A stretch of DNA of 64,000 bases from Nocardia sputorum. GTDB lineage: Bacteria; Actinomycetota; Actinomycetes; Mycobacteriales; Mycobacteriaceae. Position 1 is the first letter of the stretch. Each line of letters begins with the position of its first letter. The stretch covers positions 310,001 to 374,000 of the forward strand of contig NZ_AP026978.1 of NCBI RefSeq assembly GCF_027924405.1, written 5' to 3'. The notes under the pieces are model-generated. The model had not been told where the DNA came from. It was given only the letters and a program-made list of their open reading frames with translations, and made no database searches. Shown here piece by piece: positions 27,772 to 35,510 of the stretch. Both the position numbers and the translations under genes were made by a program.

Positions 27772-28299
27772 ATGTCCGACACCAACACCACCCCGGGGCA
27801 CGTCACGAAAGCAGAGATCACCGTCGCCCGCGGCTACCTGCGGGCCTGCGTCGAGTACGTCAGCGCCGATCCCGAACGCAGCGCCCGCATCGAGGCCCTG
27901 GACTCCGATGCTGTCTACCAGCGAATCCTGCGAGTGTGGCCCGAAGGCTGGGATCACTTCCGCGAGGTCTTCGCCAACGACATCGCCGACGCCGAGGCTG
28001 ACGAGCGCGCGGCGTGGTTCGCCGAAGCCTCCCAGGCCGCCCGCGGGCACCTGTTCGCCTCCCGGCTTCCTGCCGCCGCGCTGAGGTGGGGCCGCTGCTC
28101 GCTCACCGCCACCGAAGCAGTGACCACGCTCGGCGCCGATATCGCCGAGAACCGTCGCGAGGCCGCCGAATGGCACTGGATCGCCGAAATCCTCGGCGTC
28201 CCAGTCCCGGTCGCGATGGCCTGGGCCGTCGAGGGCCGCACCCGCCAGCTCGCCGCCGCCATCTTCCGCCCGTTCCACACCACCGAGAAGGAGAACTGA
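27772..28299 (+). CDS. Unknown 175-residue protein starting MSDTN
   Basis: Largely alpha-helical (ITVARGYLRACVEYVSADPE, RILRVWPEGWDHFREVF) with a C-terminal region around HWIAEILGVPVPVAMAW. The start context GAGAAGTGACCATGTCCGAC is almost the same as that of the next gene, so the start region has been duplicated. The function is unknown. Confidence 0.6.
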   Translation: MSDTNTTPGHVTKAEITVARGYLRACVEYVSADPERSARIEALDSDAVYQRILRVWPEGWDHFREVFANDIADAEADERAAWFAEASQAARGHLFASRLPAAALRWGRCSLTATEAVTTLGADIAENRREAAEWHWIAEILGVPVPVAMAWAVEGRTRQLAAAIFRPFHTTEKEN

Positions 28300-28301
28300 T
28301 C

Positions 28302-30257
28302 ATGTCCGACACCAACTACGGTCCCGCTGTCGAAGACGAGATCGTCGCGCAAGCACGCCAGTTCAGTGCCGCGATGCGCACGGCGATGCAGCGTCATGCC
28401 CAGGCCGCGAACTGGCTGGAACGGCGCCGGGCCCGTAAGGAGATCAGCCGCCTGGTCCGCGCCGAGCGCCGCGAGCAGCAGAAGTCCCGCACCAACCACC
28501 TGACCTGGACCAATCAGGCCGTCGACCGCTACCGCGTGCACGCCCAGGCCGTCGCGGCCCGCGCGAACGATCCGCGGGTGGATCACGACCGCCGCGCCCG
28601 CGACGCCCGCGCCTTGGCCGAGCACCGCGACCGGCTGGCCGTGCAGTTCATCGGCAACGAGCATCTGACCCGCACCGAGCAGGGCATCGCCCTGGACGGT
28701 CTGGACGCCGCGACTGTGTTCCCGGAGTACAAGACCGGCAACCTGTTCGCCCGCGCCCACAAGGTCAAGGGCCTGGAAGCGCTGCACTACCGCGCCCGCG
28801 TCGCCCGCGAGACGGTCAATATCAACCGCTACGCCGACTGGGAACGGGCGGAGTGGCAGCAGGGCCTGGACGCCGCGCACCGCGCCAACGCCGAGGACGC
28901 GCTGCTCGCTCGCATCGACGCCGCCCAGACCGATCGTCACCGCTACACCGCGCAGATGACGTGGACCGATCCGGACGGCGGGAAACTCACCGAATCCCGG
29001 TCGTTCGCCACCGAGCACACTGCCACCGAATGGTTGCAGCGCAACATCGGCCGCACGTCGTGGTCGGACGGCACCACCCTGGCGGTGCAGACCCGCGACA
29101 CCCTCAACACCGCCAAGCAGTACGTCGACCACGGCCGCCCCGAAACCGTCGCCGACCAGCTGGCCGCCCGGGAGGCGGTGCTGCGGGAGCGGACGCTGGC
29201 CGGGCAGGTGCACCACGAACAGGCCACCATGGAGCAGGCCCTCCAGGCCGAGCAGCAGCAGGAGGCGCTGCCGTTCGGCAGCACGATCACCTACCTGCCG
29301 GAAAACGCCAACCAGGTGGTGCACGAGCGCGGTGAGCACGCCACCGAGGCGGACTCGGCGCGCTGGACCGCGCAGCAGCTGACCGAAATTCGGCCGGCAC
29401 CCGGCACGACCGTGCATGTGGCTGCCTCGGAGACCTCCAGCGAGGGCCACGAAGATCCGGTGTTCCGCGCCGAGGGCGGCCGATCGATGGTCACCGACGA
29501 AGTGACCCAGTGGTGCGAGAGCATCGAGCGCGCCTCCTCCGCACCCGAGCGCGATGCGCAGCAGCCGCCCGTGTCGGTGGTGCAGATCGTGGCCGAGCGA
29601 CACCGGCTCGCCGAGGATCTCGCGCAGCGCGGTCGCGAAATCGCGCAGCTGTCCGGCGATCTGGTCGACGCCACCGAACGCAACAACCAGCTGGCCCGGC
29701 AGCTCACCGCGCGGGACAAGAAGCTCGCCGAACTCACCGCCCGGCACGGGCTGTCGATCGAGCACAACAACCAGCTGACCGAGGCCAACGCCCGACTCAC
29801 CCAGCAGCTGACCGCGATCACCGCCGAGCGCGACCAACTGCGCGGCGAACGCGACGAGGCGGTGCAGAAACTCGCCGAGCGCACCCCCGCCGACCAGCGC
29901 TACGGCAGCCCCGAACGCCGAGCCGAGCAGGCTCGCCAGGCCGCAGGACGGGATCGGTTCGGCGGTGGCCTGTCGAAGGAGATCGCCGACGCCACTGCGG
30001 TTTTCGAGGCCGTGCGCAAAGCCTCTGAACGGGGCCTGGTCGAGCACGTGCTCGATCATGCGCGCGAGGCTGCCCGCGCTCATCAGGAGCGCAGCACCTC
30101 CGACGAGTCCGGTCGCCCGGCCGCGCAGCGGCAGGCCGAGCAGGCCAAGGCGTCGGTCTCGAGCAGCCGTTCCGCTCTAGCCGACTACCAGCCCAGCAGC
30201 AGCCTGGCCGACGCCATCGCCCGCAACGGACACGACCGGGAAGGAATCGATCGATGA
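28302..30257 (+). CDS. Large coiled-coil protein with C-terminal SALADY tag
   Basis: 651 residues. The N-terminal half is Arg/Ala-rich and helical (NWLERRRARKEISRLVRAER). Residues ~430-525 form a long coiled coil (NNQLARQLTARDKKLAELTA, NARLTQQLTAITAERDQL). The C-terminus is the tag SALADYQPSSSLADAI followed by GIDR. It has no transmembrane segment and no recognised enzyme domain. It could be a structural or DNA-bridging factor of transfer. The stop overlaps the next ATG. Confidence 0.65.
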   Translation: MSDTNYGPAVEDEIVAQARQFSAAMRTAMQRHAQAANWLERRRARKEISRLVRAERREQQKSRTNHLTWTNQAVDRYRVHAQAVAARANDPRVDHDRRARDARALAEHRDRLAVQFIGNEHLTRTEQGIALDGLDAATVFPEYKTGNLFARAHKVKGLEALHYRARVARETVNINRYADWERAEWQQGLDAAHRANAEDALLARIDAAQTDRHRYTAQMTWTDPDGGKLTESRSFATEHTATEWLQRNIGRTSWSDGTTLAVQTRDTLNTAKQYVDHGRPETVADQLAAREAVLRERTLAGQVHHEQATMEQALQAEQQQEALPFGSTITYLPENANQVVHERGEHATEADSARWTAQQLTEIRPAPGTTVHVAASETSSEGHEDPVFRAEGGRSMVTDEVTQWCESIERASSAPERDAQQPPVSVVQIVAERHRLAEDLAQRGREIAQLSGDLVDATERNNQLARQLTARDKKLAELTARHGLSIEHNNQLTEANARLTQQLTAITAERDQLRGERDEAVQKLAERTPADQRYGSPERRAEQARQAAGRDRFGGGLSKEIADATAVFEAVRKASERGLVEHVLDHAREAARAHQERSTSDESGRPAAQRQAEQAKASVSSSRSALADYQPSSSLADAIARNGHDREGIDR

Positions 30258-30859
30258 GCAGCAACGACCTGGATGACCTGTACATCAACCGCTACGCCGG
30301 GCGCGTCGAGAACCCGCAGGAGGTGTTGATGCGGGCGGACTTCGACCGCGTGAAGGACCTGAGCGAAACCGCGTTCCACGCCACCGGCGACGACGCCGAG
30401 CGGATCTTCGGCAAGGTCGATGAGATTTCCGCCCGCTGGTCGGACCGCGATGACGAACTGGGCGCGGCCTACCGGTACCTGGAGGACGCGCACAGCGACT
30501 GGCGCTCGGCGCCGGACACCATGCGCCGCATGCACGAGCAGATCACCGCGGATCGGGCTCAGGGCTTCCACGCGATCAGCGAGATCGACTGGCGCAGCCA
30601 ACTGCACGCCCGCGAGCTGACCGGACACGGCGCCTGGGTGGTCGAGCCCCGCTCGATCGAGCAGGCCCGCCAGCAGCTCGCCGCCGCCGAACGCCGCGAG
30701 GGATGGTCGGATCCGGCCGAGGCCCGGCCGGCCGCGGGGCCGGTCCCGGTGTCCAGCTCGTTCGCCGCTGCTCGTATGTCCGCGCTGGCGGACTACCGGC
30801 CCAGCAGCCTGGCCGACGCGCTCACCCAGGGCGCCGAGCGGGAAGGCATGGACCGATGA
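30254..30859 (+). CDS. SALADY-tagged protein, tandem paralogue 1
   Basis: 201 residues, mostly helical and acidic. It shares with the next gene the segment DWRSQLHARELTGHGAW and an N-terminal R-V-x-(N/D)-P-Q-E block, so the two are paralogues. It ends in SALADYRPSSLADAL then GMDR. ATGA overlaps link it to both neighbours. The function is unknown. Confidence 0.65.
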   Translation: MSSNDLDDLYINRYAGRVENPQEVLMRADFDRVKDLSETAFHATGDDAERIFGKVDEISARWSDRDDELGAAYRYLEDAHSDWRSAPDTMRRMHEQITADRAQGFHAISEIDWRSQLHARELTGHGAWVVEPRSIEQARQQLAAAERREGWSDPAEARPAAGPVPVSSSFAAARMSALADYRPSSLADALTQGAEREGMDR

Positions 30860-31443
30860 GCACCGATGACCAGAGCACCGATGACCGGACCATGGAGGAT
30901 CTGATCGGCGAGCTCATCCGCTCCGACGGCCTGGACGCGGCGGTCGCCGACTACTACGCCCGCCGGGTCCCCGACCCGCAAGAGGCGTCGTGGCGCACCG
31001 ATTACACCCGCGCCTACATCCTGCGGGACCGGGCCGAAGACGCCCCGTGGCCCCACCACCCCCGCGCAGAAGAGCTGCGGGCCCAGGCCCGCGCGATCCA
31101 ACAGCGGTGGACCGCCGATCCGGCCGTCGCGCCCCGCTGGGCCGAGCTGGACGACATGCTCGCGCACACCGTTTACGCGGGCCTGTTTCACCCGGAGCCG
31201 CCGACCATGCCGAGCGAGGCACCGCCCGGCATGGACCCGACGACGTGGCGCAGTCAGTTGCAGGCACGCGACATGACCGGCCACGGCCGATGGCCCGACA
31301 CCACAAACATCCAGCAGGGAGCCGAACCAATGACCGACACTACCCGCGCCACCGCCACCGGATCTGCGTTGGCGGACTACCGATCCGGCAACGCGCTGGC
31401 GGCGTCGCTGGCGAACACTGAGCGTGACGGAGTGGAGCGGTGA
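30856..31443 (+). CDS. SALADY-tagged protein, tandem paralogue 2
   Basis: 195 residues. The segment TWRSQLQARDMTGHGRW and the RVPDPQEASWRTDY block match the preceding gene. It ends in a diverged tag, SALADYRSGNALAASL then GVER. It starts by ATGA overlap, and its stop overlaps the next GTG. The function is unknown. Confidence 0.65.
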   Translation: MSTDDQSTDDRTMEDLIGELIRSDGLDAAVADYYARRVPDPQEASWRTDYTRAYILRDRAEDAPWPHHPRAEELRAQARAIQQRWTADPAVAPRWAELDDMLAHTVYAGLFHPEPPTMPSEAPPGMDPTTWRSQLQARDMTGHGRWPDTTNIQQGAEPMTDTTRATATGSALADYRSGNALAASLANTERDGVER

Positions 31444-31880
31444 GCGCCCCGTCGGTCGAGGCGACGATGCCCGCCCAGCCCGCGGACTGCTTCGACGTCG
31501 AGTTGGCCGTCCGGCCGATGCCGCTGCGGTCGCGGTCGCAGTCGGTGTCCCTGGTCGCGCCGTCGTCGCCGGTGAGCCCGGCCGGGCCGTCGTCGGCCGG
31601 TTCGGCCACCGGTGATTTGGAGGCGCGGTTGATCGCGGCGAATGAGCGCGCCGCGGATCTGGCGCAGCGGCTGGCGGTCGCGCTGGCGGCGTTGAATGCC
31701 GCCGAGCATCAGGCCGCTCAGCTGGAAGACCGTAACCGCGAGCTTGCCAGCGATTTGGACAACGCCTTGGACCAGCTCGCCGGGCACGCCCTGCACGCCG
31801 AGCAGGAACGGCTGATCCACACCCCCGTCTACGGCCTGTGGGCCGTGTCGGACTCCAACCGAGAGGACTACGAACGATGA
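31440..31880 (+). CDS. Short coiled-coil protein of the transfer operon
   Basis: 146 residues, GTG start overlapping the previous stop. A Ser/Pro-rich N-terminal half is followed by a coiled coil (LIAANERAADLAQRLAVALA, LEDRNRELASDLDNALDQL). The end, NREDYER, resembles the last residues of the tagged proteins but the SALADY block is absent. Confidence 0.6.
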   Translation: MSAPSVEATMPAQPADCFDVELAVRPMPLRSRSQSVSLVAPSSPVSPAGPSSAGSATGDLEARLIAANERAADLAQRLAVALAALNAAEHQAAQLEDRNRELASDLDNALDQLAGHALHAEQERLIHTPVYGLWAVSDSNREDYER

Positions 31881-32707
31881 GCGACACCCTGTCGCACTCC
31901 GGCGACACCGCGTCGCCGTCTGGCGCCGCCGCGTCGCCCGCTCCCACGACCACGGCGACGCAGGTGTCGCCGCCGTCGTGGAACGCCGCTGAGGCTGTCG
32001 CCTTGCTGTCGCTTGCGGCAGTGAGCATCGCGGCGTTCTTCTGGTCGGCGATCGCGCTGCACGGTGTGGCGGTCATGTCCGGTATCGACTCCCGATTGGC
32101 GTGGGGCGCCCCGGTGATCGTGGACGGCCCGATCGTCCAGGCCGCGTTCTCGCTGGTGGCGTTGAACCGGCGCGAGAAGATCGGCGTGGTGGTCCCGGCC
32201 GCGACTCGCCGGTTCTTCTGGGCCGAACTCGCCGCCGCTGAGCTGGTGTCTTTGATCGGAAACGGTGTCCACGCCTGGAAGGCCGACGATCTGCTGCTGC
32301 CCGCTCCCGCTGCCGCGGCGGTGGCAGGAGCCGCCCCGATCGCCGCGCTGGCGGTCACCCACGCGCTCACCGCGCTGATGGAGGTCCCCCGCACCCCGGC
32401 CCCGCAGGCGACAGCACCCGTCGCGGCGGCGACAACCGGCGACACCGCCCCGAAATCGGGCGACACCGAGGCGACACCCGCCGACGTGGAGGCGACACCG
32501 GTCGAAATGGATGCGACAGCAGCACGCGACGCGGAGATCCTGCGGCTGCATCAGGCCGGTCTTTCCTACCGCGAGATCGCCCCGATCGTCGGGTTGCACC
32601 ACGGCTCGGTCGGCAAGATCCTCGCCCGCCTCAAGACCGAAGGCGACACCCACTGCGAGCAGCTGGCGTCGCCCGCACCCCATAGCGTCCGGCTGATCGC
32701 CGGATAA
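31877..32707 (+). CDS. DUF2637 (Spd-like) membrane protein with C-terminal helix-turn-helix
   Basis: 276 residues. Four hydrophobic segments (AVALLSLAAVSIAAFFWSA onward) match the DUF2637 family of actinobacterial plasmid membrane proteins. A linker rich in Thr/Ala/Pro leads to a helix-turn-helix (ILRLHQAGLSYREIAPIVGL then HHGSVGKILARL) at about 225-260. Membrane domain plus DNA-binding tail suggests tethering of element DNA at the membrane during transfer; this is an inference. ATGA start overlap. Confidence 0.75.
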   Translation: MSDTLSHSGDTASPSGAAASPAPTTTATQVSPPSWNAAEAVALLSLAAVSIAAFFWSAIALHGVAVMSGIDSRLAWGAPVIVDGPIVQAAFSLVALNRREKIGVVVPAATRRFFWAELAAAELVSLIGNGVHAWKADDLLLPAPAAAAVAGAAPIAALAVTHALTALMEVPRTPAPQATAPVAAATTGDTAPKSGDTEATPADVEATPVEMDATAARDAEILRLHQAGLSYREIAPIVGLHHGSVGKILARLKTEGDTHCEQLASPAPHSVRLIAG

Positions 32708-32735
32708 ACCACCCAATAACCGAGGAGTAACCGAA

Positions 32736-33185
32736 ATGACCAACGCACTGACCGATCTGGACCAGATCAACGCCGAGCTGATGAGCCAGGGCGCCCGCAA
32801 CCCGTTCGGCCGCGACGTGGAGCCGAACACCACGGTGTCCGGCGAGATCGTGGCCGTGGTGCGGCGCCACCGCCACAACAGCTCGGGGCAGCCGCTGTAT
32901 TGGGTCAACCGCAAGCCGATGGTCGCCCAGGCCGGGGATCCCGTCATCGATTCGGCGCTGATCCTCGAGACCGACGAGCGCGTCGACTCCGAGGACGAGG
33001 GCCTGCGCTCGATCACGCTGGATCGTGATGTGCAGCGCGCGATCGCCGCGGGCGTGCGCCGGTCTCGGGCCGGCGGATTCGCGATCGGTGGTCGTCTCGA
33101 TCAGCTGGTCTACGTCGGCCCGGTCGAGGGCGGTGGCTACGGCCGCGTCTACGAGCTGGTCGCCTACGTCCCGCCCGCCGATTGA
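32736..33185 (+). CDS. Conserved-type AICE protein of unknown function
   Basis: 149 residues, beta-rich (VSGEIVAVVRRHRHNSSGQP, GGFAIGGRLDQLVYVG). It may have an OB-like fold, but I cannot confirm a family. AACCGAGGAG lies shortly before the ATG. It is the last gene of the operon and is followed by a strong terminator. Confidence 0.6.
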   Translation: MTNALTDLDQINAELMSQGARNPFGRDVEPNTTVSGEIVAVVRRHRHNSSGQPLYWVNRKPMVAQAGDPVIDSALILETDERVDSEDEGLRSITLDRDVQRAIAAGVRRSRAGGFAIGGRLDQLVYVGPVEGGGYGRVYELVAYVPPAD

Positions 33186-33200
33186 CCCGACCAACCGACA

Positions 33201-33230
33201 GAAGCCCGGCCGTGAATTCGGCCGGGCTTC
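33201..33230 (+). terminator. Terminator of the transfer operon
   Basis: A perfect 12-base stem, GAAGCCCGGCCG (33201-33212) with CGGCCGGGCTTC (33219-33230), six-base loop. Confidence 0.8.
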
Positions 33231-33322
33231 GTCGTGTCTACAGCCGGTCTACAACTCGGCTGTCCATCCCCTGACCTTTCCCCTGGCCCCTTCCTCCGCA
33301 GGTACAACGAGTCCGGAGCGGT

Positions 33323-33390
33323 GGTTGCTCAAGGGTGGCCGTATGGCCATCGCCGTAGGCGACGCGACGCAGGAGCGCCCTTGAACAACC
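33323..33390. repeat. Hairpin B, inverted partner of 34042-34091
   Basis: Arms GGTTGCTCAAGGG (33323-33335) and CCCTTGAACAACC (33378-33390) pair with one mismatch. The inner 33329-33384 sequence matches the reverse complement of 34042-34091 closely, apart from a six-base insertion. Confidence 0.75.
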
Positions 33391-33599
33391 GCCGAGCCGG
33401 GCTCACGCTATCCGGCCGAGGAAGGGCCTTCTCGCCATAGTCTCGACGGGTCGAGATGTCGATCTTGTCGGTCATCAGGTGTGCGAGAAACGCGCAACTT
33501 TCGAGCGAATCACGCATACAAGCGGGTGCGTGGTTCTCGCGCCTCTCAGCCACCACCCCAACCCTCCGTGAGCTGGGTAAAGGGCGGGATTTCTGCTCA

Positions 33600-33680
33600 C
33601 TCCCCCACCCCCTCCCAGTCCGACATCTCATCGCCCACTGCGTGTTCAACGAGATGTCGGACTGGGAGGGGGTGGGGGAG
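33600..33680. repeat. Perfect 30-bp inverted repeat with 21-base loop
   Basis: Left arm 33600-33629 begins CTCCCCCACCCCCTCCC; right arm 33651-33680 is its exact reverse complement. Outer TTCTG (33591-33595) and CAGAA (33685-33689) could extend the stem after a short internal loop. The C-rich/G-rich strand bias is strong. Confidence 0.9.
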
Positions 33681-33983
33681 CAATCAGAAATCAAAAGATC
33701 AAAACAGGGAGGGTTGGGGTGGTGGTTGAGAGAAAAAGAAGTGGTTGCGTTGGGTGGGCATCGGAAAGTTCGCGAGTGGGTTGCGTTGGGAGACGGTGAC
33801 GGTGGTGGCGTCGTCTGCATCGGCTGCGGTCTACTGCACGCGGCTGTGCGTGTGTCGGGTCGCGTAGCGCGTGTTCGGTGGGGTGCGTGGAGCGCGGGCT
33901 CGTGCAGCTGCACAGTGGTGCAGCGCGCGACGCGATCCGTGGGTGGTCCCGCGACCTGGCGGTCGCGCGGTCCGACGCGCGGT

Positions 33984-34148
33984 GTGCTGGGTGTCCCTCC
34001 GGCATGGCCTTCTCTGGGGGCTATCACGACGACAACGACCATCAAGGGCGCTTCGCGTCGCCTGCGGCGATGGCCTGGCGGCCACCCTTGACGGCCGCCG
34101 CCGTCGTGATCGAGTAGCCCCAGGCCATACCGGAGGGACACCCAGCAC
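33984..34148. repeat. 165-base nested hairpin
   Basis: Outer arms 33984-34010 and 34122-34148 are 27-base inverted repeats with one mismatch (G-T pairing possible). Inside lie GGGGCTA/TAGCCCC, TCACGACG/CGTCGTGA and TCAAGGG/CCCTTGA arms, so nearly the whole segment can fold. Confidence 0.85.
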
Positions 34149-34169
34149 AAACCCAAGGCGCGCGCTATG

Positions 34170-34456
34170 GACCGGGAAAGCTGCGCAGCCGCGGGCTGCG
34201 AGGCGGGGCTCTGCCCCAGCACCCCGCCCTCGCCGGGAGGCAGGCCACCCAGAGGGGCGCGGGTGCGCACGCAGAAGTCGTATTGGTCTACCGCAGCTCC
34301 AAAGCAGGCAGGCAGACCAGTCCCGGGACTGGGAGTTAATCAGCCAGCAGCAACTTTACAGCGTCGAAACTAGCTATCGATCTGCGATCGGTCAGCGTGA
34401 GATACCGCGGTCGCGCTTCTGGGGCGGCTTGGGTGGCGTGGGGATCCCGGTGTCTG
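34170..34456. repeat. Dispersed non-coding repeat, copy A (complete)
   Basis: The first part (34170-34278) matches copy B at 36642-36748 at roughly 80% identity. The second part (34252-34456) matches copy C at 37832-38022. It starts with GGGAAAGCTGCGCAGCCGC and includes TTGGTCTACCGC. Confidence 0.75.
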
Positions 34457-34751
34457 GCGCCGCAGTGCCTGTGGTGTTTCGCCGGGTGGCATAGCGCTGG
34501 CGCTCTTCCGGAGTGGAGCGGCCCGCAGCGACCGCGCGAAGGACCGCACGAGCGTCATCGATCCAGGCGCGGTGACCTAGGTGGCCGCGGGAAGCCGGGC
34601 AGGTAATCGACACTGCCTGGCTTCCGGCTTCCGCGCTCTTGCGGTTGGACAGCGTCGCCAAGGCTCGTTCGGTCGCGTTCTGAGGCCCCCCTGTCACCCC
34701 TGGCAATGCGGGAACCCCACCCCGGCCCAAAAGCAATCCTGCATCCGGCAC
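34392..34751 (-). CDS. Doubtful 119-residue hypothetical protein
   Basis: An open frame from a GTG (NATERALATLSNRKSAEAGS, then AWIDDARAVLRAVAAGRST, ending in a Pro/Lys-rich tail). The last ~20 codons can also be read in copy C near 37970-38030 (PTPPAPPLKP), which hints that a 3' gene end has been duplicated. There is no recognised family and no clear ribosome site. It could be real or spurious. Confidence 0.3.
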   Translation of the reverse strand: MPDAGLLLGRGGVPALPGVTGGPQNATERALATLSNRKSAEAGSQAVSITCPASRGHLGHRAWIDDARAVLRAVAAGRSTPEERQRYATRRNTTGTAAPDTGIPTPPKPPQKRDRGISR

Positions 34752-34829
34752 GCTGTGTTAACCTGCTTGTGACCTGCTGATTGACCGGTTTTGAACAAAA
34801 TATTGAGGCGCACCGGAGGTATCAAGACC

Positions 34830-35510
34830 TTGAGCCAGCCACTGCCCTTTCATCACCCGATCATCATCGAGCCTCCCGACGCGCCGGCGTACCTCGCCCA
34901 GATGGACATCGCCGTCTCTGATGTGCACGCTGCCATCGCAACGGGCGAGATCTGGGCCGGAAACATGAATGGACATCACCCGGTAACCGCCGCCGGTCTC
35001 ATCCGGTGGATCTACGTCGTCGGCACGCTGCGGGAACGACTGGCCGGAACGAACCTCTGGTTCGGCGACGATCCCAAGAACCGACCGATCTCCCAGCGCA
35101 CGGACGGCGCATACACGCTGTCCACCGTCGGTGGAAACGAGATCACCGGCATCATCGACCACCCAACCGGTCCTTTCGCCGCACGTCGCAGGGGAAAAGC
35201 CACCGCAGAGGCGGTCAACGGTACAGCGCCGCTCATCACGATCGAAGCATTGCGTGCGGGCAATGTCGACCGTGATGTCGACGCCGACCTCCGTGCACGG
35301 CCACCTCACGGGCCGTGGTTTCTCGTCTACTTCCGAGACGAGGAGTCGGTGCGAATGGAAATATCACTGCCGCTAGGCTTCGAAGACGGTCAGTTCACCG
35401 GTTGGAAAGTGCGAGTCATCCTGGATGAATGGAGGCCGGAACGTGTCAGCGCGAGGCCGCGCGATGTCGGAGGACAAGACGTCGACTTCCAAGTCATCGA
35501 GGTCGGCTGA
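34830..35510 (+). CDS. Unknown protein paired with the ImmA/IrrE protease gene
   Basis: About 226 residues from a TTG at 34830, which has GGAGGT nine bases upstream; a TTG at 34791 would add 13 residues. The N-terminal part contains PFHHPIIIEPPDAPAYLAQM and a TGEIWAGNMNGHHPVTAAG segment; the C-terminal part is beta-rich (ISLPLGFEDGQFTGWKVRVI). I do not recognise the family. Its 3' end overlaps the XRE-ImmA/IrrE gene by 68 bases, which implies a functional pair, as target or toxin of the protease-regulator. Confidence 0.6.
   Translation: MSQPLPFHHPIIIEPPDAPAYLAQMDIAVSDVHAAIATGEIWAGNMNGHHPVTAAGLIRWIYVVGTLRERLAGTNLWFGDDPKNRPISQRTDGAYTLSTVGGNEITGIIDHPTGPFAARRRGKATAEAVNGTAPLITIEALRAGNVDRDVDADLRARPPHGPWFLVYFRDEESVRMEISLPLGFEDGQFTGWKVRVILDEWRPERVSARPRDVGGQDVDFQVIEVG

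Larger units (their letters stand above)
33231..34829. other. 1.6-kb non-coding region rich in long inverted repeats; candidate origin or transfer locus
   Basis: I find no well-supported gene in this stretch. It holds a 68-base hairpin (33323-33390), a perfect 30-base inverted repeat (33600-33680), a 165-base nested hairpin (33984-34148) and a dispersed repeat (34170-34456). Such density is typical of plasmid replication origins or structured RNAs. The element otherwise lacks a visible origin. Confidence 0.6.

Noticed and set aside
33456..34494. Several overlapping frames on both strands (for example 33456-34091 +, 33871-34494 +)
   Set aside because: They run through the inverted repeats, are Arg/Pro/His-rich in all frames, and have no ribosome site or family pattern.
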